Shown one piece after another: positions 34,201 to 41,571 of a stretch of DNA of 64,000 nucleotides. Position 1 is the stretch's first letter; the number at the start of each line of letters is the position of its first letter. The translations under genes were made by a program, and so were the position numbers. The DNA lies in contig JAPPMM010000028.1 of the NCBI GenBank assembly GCA_028819075.1, positions 62,001 through 126,000 on the forward strand. Reading direction: 5' to 3'. The notes under the pieces are model-generated. The model did no database searches. It saw only the letters and a list, made by a program, of their open reading frames with translations, and was not told the DNA's origin. Source of the DNA: Gammaproteobacteria bacterium. Its GTDB lineage: Bacteria; Gemmatimonadota; Gemmatimonadetes; Longimicrobiales; Gaopeijiaceae.

Positions 34201-36872
34201 TGCTCCAAAACGGCTTCGCGCCAGTCCGCCCACGCCGATTGCGGTACGGAATCGGGAGCCATGTCCGGGAGCATCGGACTGGCTTTTTCCATCCAATAGC
34301 GGATCGGCTCGCAGGCTTCGAGCCGCAGCCCGTCCACCACCCCCGCACGGGCGAACTGGTCGCCGCGATCAGCGAGGTCGGTCCTGTCCGGCTGGCTGCC
34401 GCCAGCGCCACGATTGTCTCCTTGGGGGAACCATCGGTCGTCGTCGGGGGGCAGGAGTGCATTCCGTAGGAGCTTCACGCCTTCCTCGCCAGGGAGGCCA
34501 TCTGCCAGGGTTTGCAGGTGGTCGCCGGAGCGTTCGGGCCACCCCGGCCCGAACACGGCTTCCTTCATCGCGAACCAGCCGTTGGTGCAGGCAACGGGAA
34601 GTTTGGCCAGGTCATCCAACAGACCCTCCGGTTCCTCCGGGCCAATCAATTCCAGACTCCAAGCCAGCGCGTCGGCACACTTCCTCGCCTCGAGGCTGCC
34701 ATGAGCGGCCGGCAGGTCCGGAAGCGACGGGACGATGACGACTCGGAGAAGATCGGCTCTCCGAAAGCTCTGCACGAACCGCCCGTCGAGGAACTTCTGG
34801 ATTTCGGTCCGCCGGCGCTGTGGTCCTTCGTGCGTCTCTACGTCGTGGTGGAGGAATGCCACCCGCTCCTTGAGGGAGCCCGGAACGGAGCCGACGAAAT
34901 CCGCAGCGTCGTCGGCACCGCTACGAGGCTGAAAGAAGATCCGAACAGCATTGGCGTCGGACGCCGAGAGCAGCCGTCCGTCCTCGGCGGGAAGGAATTT
35001 CGCCTCGGCGAGAGCATCGGCCTTCGGCTTCTTGGGCTCGGACCGCAGTCTCGTCGGGAGCAGGGCGAGCACACTCTCCAAGAACATGTTCCAGTCGGGC
35101 GGCACCTCCGAAGAACGGGATCGGTCGGCTTGGGCGTCCACCTGGTGCCGGCGGATCTGGTCGGCCATTCGCTTCAGGGTGTCCGCCCACTCCCCGTCCG
35201 TCGGATCCGGCGAGCAGTCCAGCGCTCGCAGAAAGGCCTTGACGGCCTCGCGCCGCTCGTCAAGCGTGGACGATGCCACATCGAATCCAGCCTGCCCGCG
35301 CCACTCCGCTTCGCCGAAGGGATCGTCGGCCGGGATGTTCGGCATCGTTCGCGCGATGGCGGGCCGCCGCCAGCCGCCATCGCACAGGATCAGCTTCATC
35401 TGATCAAGGGAGGTAAAGTCCTCCCGGCTGCGGCCGCGTTCATGGAGGCGGCGCGTCAGCTCGGGAGCGTCGGACGCCGACGAACCGGCCTGCGCAACCA
35501 GATCGATCACCGCCCGGCCCCGCCACGGCTCTGGGGAACCTTCCACCAGCTCGAGGACCGCTTCGAGTGCCCGGTCCGTCACCAATTCGAGCAGTAGTTC
35601 GTTGTATTCGTCACCGAAGTCGATCTTCTTCCGGTCCAAAGATCCGTAGAACGGAGCGTTCACATGCGCGCCGACACCAGTCTTCACCGTGGTGGGAAGG
35701 AAGATGACGAAAGCGCCCTCCCGTGCCTCTCGTGTCTCCTCGACCGCGACGGCGACCTTCACCTTCCGCACCTCCGGCCACCGATTCGGAAGGTGGCGGA
35801 CGGCGGCGGCGACACGCTCGCTTTCCGTCGGCTGGTCCTCGCCGCCGAAGGTGCGGCTCCAGACGTGAAAAGACCGCTGGGTCACATCGCTGGCGTCCGC
35901 CGCCGACCTGCTCACCCTCAGTCGCTCATAACGGTTGGCCGGCACGGGACCGGAGCGTTCGGAATCGGCCTCGCGCTTGAGCTCCGTGCGATCTCCGTCA
36001 ATGGCGATCCGCAACACCGACAGGTGACGCAGGAACACCATCGCCGCTTCGTCCAACGCCACGAGTTGCTCTCGAACCGACTGGACTGCTTCCGTCGCGC
36101 TGCCCGCCCTCCCCCCGTCCAGTAGAAGGCGAATGACCGTCACATGGCCATCTTCGAGCAGCTTCGCCACTTGGGGCGGTGGATCGCCGAGAAAACGCGG
36201 CAGTACGTAGGGCGACAGGTGCTTGACCTCTTCCAAGAGCCACGTGTCGACCTGTTCCACGGATGTGACGCTGTTCCCTGACACGCGGCTCCGGTATTCG
36301 TCGATCTGTTTCTCCGACCAGTCCACGACCGGTTCCAGGCCGAATGCGGGGTCGGTCGGCGCGTCGCCGTTGAAGAGCCGCATGGCCACTCGAGCTATCG
36401 GATCAAGCACTCCGGGGTGGAAGCCGAACGTAAAGGCGGGTTTGTCTTCCGCGGGCGCGGTCGACCAGACCTCCGGGCAAGTGGTCAGTTCGAGCACGCT
36501 CCGGAAGCCGAGCCCTTTGTTGCCAACACTCTCGTTCGGATCCTTGGGGCTCTGCGCGAGTTCGCAGATTCCGCTGAAATCCTCGGGACGAAAGGGCCGC
36601 CCGCTGTTGGCGATCAGCAGTTCGGGCTGTTCGGCAGACGGGTTCAGGACGAACGAGATCTGGCCCGGGTCGTCGCTGCCGCCCAGGACATCGTGGGCAT
36701 TCTGCAACAACTCCAACACGGCTCTTCCCCGGTACTCCTGCGCCACCTGATCGCCCAGGCTGGCGACAGTCCGGTAGTTGGTCGTCCCGTTCCTCAACTC
36801 ATCGAGAAAGGTGCGCACCTGACGGCGGGCCTGCTCCTCGATGATCCGTTTGCCCTCCGGTAGACCACGCAC
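31182..36872 (-). CDS. Giant sacsin-like (HSP90-type) ATPase with C-terminal NOV/DUF3883 nuclease-like domain
   Basis: 1,896 aa, GTG start. N-terminal GHKL/HSP90-type ATPase (residues about 20-190): N-box AVLELLQNAHDVL, G1-like LLIANSGRPFRPEDF, G2 box SVGNKGLGFRSVLEL. This is the sacsin/NO-VEIN subtype. A long helical middle (about 250-1700) has no named fold. The last 200 residues form a DUF3883/NOV domain: GEMHAFRFLEAKF, then SLGYDFRF and CVEVKATKG, a D...(E-x-K) arrangement of the PD-(D/E)XK nuclease type. ATPase plus nuclease in one chain fits an intracellular defence effector. Its start overlaps the stop of the membrane/coiled-coil gene by one base, so the two are translationally coupled. 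Base composition looks lower in GC than the flanking genes. Confidence 0.85.
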   Translation of the reverse strand: MRGLPEGKRIIEEQARRQVRTFLDELRNGTTNYRTVASLGDQVAQEYRGRAVLELLQNAHDVLGGSDDPGQISFVLNPSAEQPELLIANSGRPFRPEDFSGICELAQSPKDPNESVGNKGLGFRSVLELTTCPEVWSTAPAEDKPAFTFGFHPGVLDPIARVAMRLFNGDAPTDPAFGLEPVVDWSEKQIDEYRSRVSGNSVTSVEQVDTWLLEEVKHLSPYVLPRFLGDPPPQVAKLLEDGHVTVIRLLLDGGRAGSATEAVQSVREQLVALDEAAMVFLRHLSVLRIAIDGDRTELKREADSERSGPVPANRYERLRVSRSAADASDVTQRSFHVWSRTFGGEDQPTESERVAAAVRHLPNRWPEVRKVKVAVAVEETREAREGAFVIFLPTTVKTGVGAHVNAPFYGSLDRKKIDFGDEYNELLLELVTDRALEAVLELVEGSPEPWRGRAVIDLVAQAGSSASDAPELTRRLHERGRSREDFTSLDQMKLILCDGGWRRPAIARTMPNIPADDPFGEAEWRGQAGFDVASSTLDERREAVKAFLRALDCSPDPTDGEWADTLKRMADQIRRHQVDAQADRSRSSEVPPDWNMFLESVLALLPTRLRSEPKKPKADALAEAKFLPAEDGRLLSASDANAVRIFFQPRSGADDAADFVGSVPGSLKERVAFLHHDVETHEGPQRRRTEIQKFLDGRFVQSFRRADLLRVVIVPSLPDLPAAHGSLEARKCADALAWSLELIGPEEPEGLLDDLAKLPVACTNGWFAMKEAVFGPGWPERSGDHLQTLADGLPGEEGVKLLRNALLPPDDDRWFPQGDNRGAGGSQPDRTDLADRGDQFARAGVVDGLRLEACEPIRYWMEKASPMLPDMAPDSVPQSAWADWREAVLEQVKPRRDKDFPYELQDVCWLPLLHREDLDALTHAALSGLILTSLTRWPKGWDEVTIGLRHARWDWTQRITSPLKHWLSTAPWLHDIRPGGEGLAREGLQPLHRRWFVPKSLLRGQISRFRHLSPLSLPLAQRLSEDEERLEVLEKLGLNVYPTDDDRTGPALLEALADVAKALADGAGATGHDAIPAGGFDVLLGQIRHGWRHLDLDEELPTRFIVRTKPRMLAVRSPKELSDVYLPGHGWRTRLLREHGQSIIAMRPEEASKRPLRDRLVEFGARLASGLEEHCLIDDRPSAQVEERKQTLDAAGLGWLPMVLLALHAHGGANPSGPATEAWRRAAKRLRGACVQQCLSIQVELRDGERSVARSEPPAHWLSRQRILVLRRDIMRDGSYEEAASACQAILDRQDLLKDLRLVLGALDGNPRPTGRQIEAALDRAEIDAVAGADIRHRWEGETSTVVHRIRPVLQLHGISHDDLGTAATDTAGLTRWLAANVCIPKWSTEDLLAAARDCHDDFAMGFTAWRRLGNDAELPKWNKALSVLEDKYEQVNNAQSDAQAKRYLDEVAPVLRAFARHIATADAQVPIEDQGELFSKIDQVHGQLEGSTEWTRLCAEWSASHWRVPFSAVLGVLRAKFTEIPEVRMHCGALDGVTTVGSLRSALERKGVILDPDPREVARGNQYRLSRLVCGVRECYEAWRNKKKGAKSTSSARGFEARSDASMYLRDWPDDDLLERAKLAVADGDFWVAVKECATMEQMRERLGITLEDLERTKGRRVQQDAEKERQARTVEVAGEPFEIGGPVSYSELFVRLLKLPDPPGLVEGIGPPPPGPAVGGGMRTSVSSDSELSRRGRKTSHRHGPPDLPELVGIVGEMHAFRFLEAKFDISPSEWVSESRTKVVPLLDAEEDVTSDSLGYDFRFTRDEVTWCVEVKATKGDGLGFELPSSELNAASRIAPRRNERWRILRIVKALSKQPACYWLPNPCEPGPGERLRLVRQGGAAVEYALIEGQ

Positions 36873-38053
36873 TACGCCGCCCGTTCCAAGCGAATATCGT
36901 GCGTGTGCCGAGCCCGCAACGCCTGCTCACCCTCGGGCTCGCGGTAGAAGATGAGGGACGGCAGCCGCGACTCGTCCGTAACGGCATCGGTCGCATCGAT
37001 CCACTGCGCGGCGCGCATCTGCGCCGCCTCGAAGTCCCTCCGAATGTCCCGAACCTTGTCCAGCTCCGCGGCCAGATCCCCAAACCGCAGGCCACTGGGC
37101 AGAAATCGCCGCATCGGCATCAACACCCGGGGCACCACGCCCGTTGACTTGTCCAGTTGCCCCTTCAATTCCCTGTGGTAGGCTCCGACCCGGTCGTCAC
37201 CGCGGACCTGCCGGAATCGCTCGGCGTACCCTTGGAGCTTCTCCCGGAGCCGGGACAGACGGAACTCGACGACATCGGGATCGTTCTGGATCGCCAGGAG
37301 CAACTGGAGCACGTCGATCTGGACATCCTGAAGACTGGCCAGGAAGAACCGGTTGAGATCCGAAACCGCGGCCCGCGCGCCCTTCTCCGACTTCACGTCC
37401 CCGCTCATCAGGAGTCCGTACTTGGAACGCAGGACACTCACGTCGTGATCGATCTTGGCCAGTCTGGCCGATACGTCGCTGGCGAACCGGCGGGAGTGTT
37501 CGAATTCGGACCGGATTTCGTCAATCCGTTCGGCCGCGGCTTCGAGCCTTGCGTAATCCTCGGCGTCCAGAAGGGCTCGAACGCGCTCTACCACGTCGGA
37601 GAGACGACCGAGCGTCTGCTGCGCTCGATCGAGGCGTGCACACAGCATGACCGACGAGACGGTCGAGAAGAGCATCATGGGTGCGACAACCGGCACCAGG
37701 GCACTGCTGGCGGCAACGAACGGGGCCTGCGCAACGATCCCGGTCGGACCCATTACCGCCGAGCCCACCCCGGTGCCGATGGTCATCAGCGTCGCGGGAT
37801 TGGCGGTCGCCAGGAAGACGTTGCCGGCGAGCAGCGACGACGCGGCGGTGCTCCCGGTGCCCAGCATCGGAAGGAGCCATTTGGTGTCCACCACTCCGCC
37901 GGATTGGAACGGTTGATCCGTGGACCAGGATGCTCGCAGGGCATTGCTTGCGTCTCGTCCGAGGTCGACCAGGGCGATCGAGCGTCCTTCGTGCGTCAGG
38001 ATCTGGCCGACCGGGGTGTTCGGGACTTCGTTCCGAGGATCAAGAATCTCCAT
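36872..38053 (-). CDS. Membrane-associated coiled-coil partner of the sacsin-like ATPase
   Basis: 393 aa. A soluble N-terminus (about 1-55) is followed by a Gly/Ala/Val-rich hydrophobic block (about 60-135, GTGSTAASSLLAGNVFLATA, then two more apolar stretches). This is consistent with two membrane helices or a pore-forming hairpin. Residues about 135-330 are largely helical coiled coil (ERVRALLDAEDYARLEAAAE, DLNRFFLASLQDVQIDVLQ). No named family is recognised. The stop codon TAG shares its G with the GTG of the giant gene, so the two products are made in a fixed ratio. A membrane effector plus sensor ATPase is the obvious hypothesis. Confidence 0.75.
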   Translation of the reverse strand: MEILDPRNEVPNTPVGQILTHEGRSIALVDLGRDASNALRASWSTDQPFQSGGVVDTKWLLPMLGTGSTAASSLLAGNVFLATANPATLMTIGTGVGSAVMGPTGIVAQAPFVAASSALVPVVAPMMLFSTVSSVMLCARLDRAQQTLGRLSDVVERVRALLDAEDYARLEAAAERIDEIRSEFEHSRRFASDVSARLAKIDHDVSVLRSKYGLLMSGDVKSEKGARAAVSDLNRFFLASLQDVQIDVLQLLLAIQNDPDVVEFRLSRLREKLQGYAERFRQVRGDDRVGAYHRELKGQLDKSTGVVPRVLMPMRRFLPSGLRFGDLAAELDKVRDIRRDFEAAQMRAAQWIDATDAVTDESRLPSLIFYREPEGEQALRARHTHDIRLERAA

Positions 38054-38233
38054 GTATCACTCTGGTTTCAGGAGAGGGGGACCTACCGGCCCTGCGGGTC
38101 GACGCAACCTCTCGCGGGCCATGCGAGTCGGGCAAGATACCGCGTACGCCCACCGGGCGACCGCGTCAATCACCTGATCGCCCCCTGGTCCTTGAGAGGG
38201 CATTGCCCGCGTGGAGCCGATTGCTTAGGCCCC

Positions 38234-39313
38234 TCATCCCACCCCTGGCCCGCTAACCTGCCACTCTACCACCTCTAGCGGCTCCCCCAGCAGCGCCGCC
38301 CCGCGAACCGGCGAGATCAGTTCCTCTCCCACGGCACGCCAAACCAGCCGCCTGAAGCGCTGCGGCTTCTCGAACGCACCGAATCCCTGCTCGTCGCCCA
38401 TCGGTTCCGGTTCCGTCGTACGCCACGACCGGGCGAACGTCGCGAACGCGCGCCGGACCGCGGACGCCCGCAGCACACCCACCTGACCGAGGCGGACCAG
38501 CATGGCCGCCGCCGAGACCCCGTAGGTGTGCTTGAGACGGGCGATCTCGTAGTAGGTGACGCGGCGTCGCCTCCCCCCGACCTTCTCCAGGAGATCCCGC
38601 GCGGGGACGAGGAACGCGCCCGCGAAGCGGTTCATCGCCGCCTCCAGCTTGATGGCCGGGTTGCCGGTCGACCGGATGATCTTGTGCGCGAGTTCGTGGG
38701 CCAAGGTGAAGCGTTTGCGTTCGACGTTGGTCCGGCTGGACACCAACACCGCATCGGCGACGATCCTCCCCCGCCCGATGGCCCGGCACGCGAGACCGCT
38801 GATGCGCTCGGGGAGGTCGGCCTCGACCACCTTGATTCCCTTTTCCTCCAGCAGGGCGCACAGGCTGGGTACCGGATCCATGCCGAGGTCCCACGCTTCC
38901 CGGAGCTCTTCAGCGCGCTGGTCGATCTCGGCCTCGGTGGCGATGCGGTCGCAGCGGCAGTGCTCCAAGCAGTCGGCCGCGGGCGGAATGCCGAGAATGT
39001 CCTCGATGGTCAAGTATCGCTCGAGGTTGTCGGTCAGGACGGCTTCGGCCCGGGCGCGGTCGCGGGCGGAAGTGCCCGAGTCCTTGCGGAACACGAGGCC
39101 GTCCAGCACATCGACGCGGTCGCTCATGAGGAAGTCCAGCGAGACATCAAGCGCGTCGCCGAGGCCGACCAGGACAGCCGACGAGGGCATCATCTTGCCC
39201 GCCTCGTACTTGCTGATGGCCTGCGCGGTGACCTTCGGGTCCATCCGCTCGGCAAGCGCTCGGAGGGAAAGGCCTGCTCGCTTGCGGGCCAGCCGAAGCC
39301 GTTGTCCGAACAT
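38234..39313 (-). CDS. XRE-ImmA/IrrE (M78) regulator-protease
   Basis: 359 aa from the ATG at 39313, preferred because GGGGAG lies 7 bases upstream; two in-frame ATGs further up have poorer sites. N-terminal XRE helix-turn-helix (residues about 1-60, RLARKRAGLSLRALAERMD). The central ImmA/IrrE metalloprotease domain has the zinc motif HELAH in RFTLAHELAHKII and a downstream Glu region. Such proteins relieve repression by cleaving a partner regulator on stress or phage signals. It is upstream of, and on the same strand as, the two-gene module (180-base gap) and divergent from 39433, with a palindromic promoter region between, so it probably controls the island. Confidence 0.85.
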   Translation of the reverse strand: MFGQRLRLARKRAGLSLRALAERMDPKVTAQAISKYEAGKMMPSSAVLVGLGDALDVSLDFLMSDRVDVLDGLVFRKDSGTSARDRARAEAVLTDNLERYLTIEDILGIPPAADCLEHCRCDRIATEAEIDQRAEELREAWDLGMDPVPSLCALLEEKGIKVVEADLPERISGLACRAIGRGRIVADAVLVSSRTNVERKRFTLAHELAHKIIRSTGNPAIKLEAAMNRFAGAFLVPARDLLEKVGGRRRRVTYYEIARLKHTYGVSAAAMLVRLGQVGVLRASAVRRAFATFARSWRTTEPEPMGDEQGFGAFEKPQRFRRLVWRAVGEELISPVRGAALLGEPLEVVEWQVSGPGVG

Positions 39314-39342
39314 CCCGTTGCTCCCCTTCCGCATGACCGATG

Positions 39343-39379
39343 GTTGACATTCTACACACAAAGCGGTATAGATGTCAAC
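39343..39379. promoter_or_regulatory. Overlapping divergent promoters inside an inverted repeat
   Basis: The arms GTTGACAT (39343-39350) and ATGTCAAC (39372-39379) are exact inverted repeats. Rightward: TTGACA (39344-39349), 17 bases, TATAGA (39367-39372). Leftward: TTGACA (39378-39373), 18 bases, TAGAAT (39354-39349). Each -10 box sits on the other promoter's -35 arm. A dimer of the XRE-ImmA protein would block both at once. Confidence 0.6.
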
Positions 39380-39432
39380 TTGCAGTTTAGGAATTGCTCC
39401 GCAGACTGCGGAATGGGCAGCAGGGAGGGGAC

Positions 39433-39816
39433 GTGGACAACGGAACGCAGCAACGGCCGCACATCATGGAGTTGATCGCAAACGCACCGTGGCGCGAAGC
39501 CGTCACCTACCGGAAGACGTGGCCCCATGAGTACGTCGTCGTCAAGAAGGATGGGCAGGAGGAGCTGTTGGCCGCGTTCTGCGAACGGATCGACCGGGGC
39601 GAGGGCGTCGAGTGCCGGTTCTTCCACCAGACACGCCGGTATCTCTTCCTCGACGACTACAAGTACTGGATCATGGTGGAGTGCGAGGAAGTCGACCTCG
39701 ACGCCGGGGACGAGGTCCTGAACCGGGCGCGCCTGTACCGTGACCGGCGAGACTTCGTCATCCAAGGGGGCGATACCGGAAGGCGGGAGGACTATCCTGC
39801 AAGCCCGGCGAATTAG
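39433..39816 (+). CDS. Small accessory protein of unknown function, divergent to XRE-ImmA
   Basis: 127 aa from a GTG with GGAGG seven bases upstream; an ATG eleven codons later is the alternative. The core WREAVTYRKTWPHEYVVVKK, then CRFFHQTRRYLFLDDYKYWIM, resembles a small, widely scattered hypothetical family with an APHEY...YKYW pattern that I associate with accessory DNA. It shares a promoter region with the XRE-ImmA gene and is the right end of the island. No catalytic motif seen. Confidence 0.65.
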   Translation: MDNGTQQRPHIMELIANAPWREAVTYRKTWPHEYVVVKKDGQEELLAAFCERIDRGEGVECRFFHQTRRYLFLDDYKYWIMVECEEVDLDAGDEVLNRARLYRDRRDFVIQGGDTGRREDYPASPAN

Positions 39817-39852
39817 CGGAACAGCGGCGCCCGCCCTCCGGATGCGACTAAC

Positions 39853-41532
39853 TCAGTCCAACTCAAGAATCGGATCCTTCTCGCCGATCATCTCCCAGCG
39901 CGTGAGCACGATGGGGATCACGCCGGCGCCGTAGAAGGCGTCGAAGAAGCGCTTGACGGTGAAGTCGTCGCCCTCCTGGATGGCGTACTCGGACATCAGT
40001 TCCTCGATCTGGATCTTGCCGGTGACGTAGCTGGTGCCGTATCCGGGCTGCCTGAGGTAGAGGCTCTGCTCGCCGCGCACCAGATCTCCCTCGGTAAGCC
40101 ATCCACGCGGCGTCCAGGTCATCGCGTGCTCGACCGCCTCCTCCATGTCGAAGACGTCGCCGTGCAGGTTGAGCCCGCTCAGGGCGCGCGCCGCCCGCTG
40201 CGCCAGCATGATCCAAACGAGTTCGCGTGCCCGGGGCGAGTTGTCGTCCAGAAGCCCCAGATGCATGAACATCTCCTCGACGCCGGTCGCCAGGCCCTCG
40301 GAGCGTGAGTCGAAGATGTTGTAGAGCGAGGGCACGGCCCGGATGGGGCTCGGGTGCGGGTCCTCGCGCATGCGCGCCAGCTCGATCCAGTGGTGCATGT
40401 GCGGACGGAAGGCGTCCGGATCGCGGTAGATGACTTCCTGGAAGAAGTTGCGCAGTTCGCCGGGCTCCACGGGCGAGAAGCTTCCGTTCACCGCCCTGAG
40501 CGCGGGATCCATGTAGTCGAAGATCGTCTCGACCTCCTCCTCTTCGAGGAACCGCATGTAGAGGTCGACGGACTCGTTCAGGCGCCGGTCGTATTCCTCC
40601 GTGGAGGCGATGCGCTCGAGTTCGGGCAGAGCGCGGTTGCGGTTCTCCTCCAGCCGCATGGAGGAATGCGAGCGCGCCAGCTCGCGGCGCATGAGGGTCA
40701 CCTGCTCCTCCCACGAATACGGGACCAGGTGGACGTTCTGCATGTACCAAGTGTAGTTGTCGGCCCCGACCCCGGACGGCCCGGTGCGGGAGGAGGCACC
40801 CTCCTCCAACCAGACGCTGAAGTCCTCGGAGGCGGCGCGCGCGTCGGCGATGGCCTGGTCGAGATCGGCGCTGGTGCCGGCGACCTGCTGGGCGTAGGTG
40901 TCGAGGTCACGGGCCTGACCGGCGAAGTCGCGGACGCCTGCCAGCCAGAGATCGCGGGCGTTGGAGTCGGCGAGGTTCACGCGAGCCTGTTCCAGCAGCG
41001 CCGGGATGGCGCCGATGCGGGCCGTGAGTTCCGCCGCATCCGCGTCCGACAGCGGATAGTCGTAGGTCCAGGTATCGACCCAGCCGTGGATCACGGCGCC
41101 TTCATGGGCCGGGACGTCGCTCTCCGCCAGGAACATGATCACATAGAAGGCCGGATCGCGCGCCCATGGCCGGCGCACACGGTGGTCGAAGTCGAGCCCG
41201 TTCATCTCCGCCCGCACCAGGTGCCAGTCGATCTGCTCGGCGACGGGCCAGCTCTCGGCGGCCAGGGCGTTCAGGCGCAGCTGCCACTGCGGGAGCTCGG
41301 CGTGCTGGCGCGCCATCGCCGCGGCGGAATAGTCGGGGACGCCATCCACGAATTCGGGCATCTCGAAGGCTCGCCACTCCTCGAAGAGCTGCACCAGGTC
41401 GGCGTGGGATCCGGGGCCGGCGGCGATGGCGGAGTCCGTGGGATCCGCCGTACACCGCACGAAGAGGACTCCGACCACGATGAGCGCGATCCCGGCGATG
41501 AGGGGAGAGGGACGAAGCTTGCTGCGGGACAT
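39853..41532 (-). CDS. DUF885-family exported protein
   Basis: 559 aa. N-terminal lipobox-like segment (VGVLFVRCTAD). Long helical chain with the DUF885 landmarks near the C-terminus: RSEGLATGVEEMFMHLGL and QPGYGTSYVTGKIQIEEL. Many DUF885 proteins carry an HExxPGH-type zinc site and act as metallopeptidases; I see no such motif here, so this member may have lost catalysis or use a different site. It is downstream of the S15-type hydrolase on the same strand with a 39-base gap, so the two are probably co-transcribed. Confidence 0.75.
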   Translation of the reverse strand: MSRSKLRPSPLIAGIALIVVGVLFVRCTADPTDSAIAAGPGSHADLVQLFEEWRAFEMPEFVDGVPDYSAAAMARQHAELPQWQLRLNALAAESWPVAEQIDWHLVRAEMNGLDFDHRVRRPWARDPAFYVIMFLAESDVPAHEGAVIHGWVDTWTYDYPLSDADAAELTARIGAIPALLEQARVNLADSNARDLWLAGVRDFAGQARDLDTYAQQVAGTSADLDQAIADARAASEDFSVWLEEGASSRTGPSGVGADNYTWYMQNVHLVPYSWEEQVTLMRRELARSHSSMRLEENRNRALPELERIASTEEYDRRLNESVDLYMRFLEEEEVETIFDYMDPALRAVNGSFSPVEPGELRNFFQEVIYRDPDAFRPHMHHWIELARMREDPHPSPIRAVPSLYNIFDSRSEGLATGVEEMFMHLGLLDDNSPRARELVWIMLAQRAARALSGLNLHGDVFDMEEAVEHAMTWTPRGWLTEGDLVRGEQSLYLRQPGYGTSYVTGKIQIEELMSEYAIQEGDDFTVKRFFDAFYGAGVIPIVLTRWEMIGEKDPILELD

Positions 41533-41571
41533 GACGGCCTCCCGGATCTGTGGTCTTCTTCGATGCTTGAT

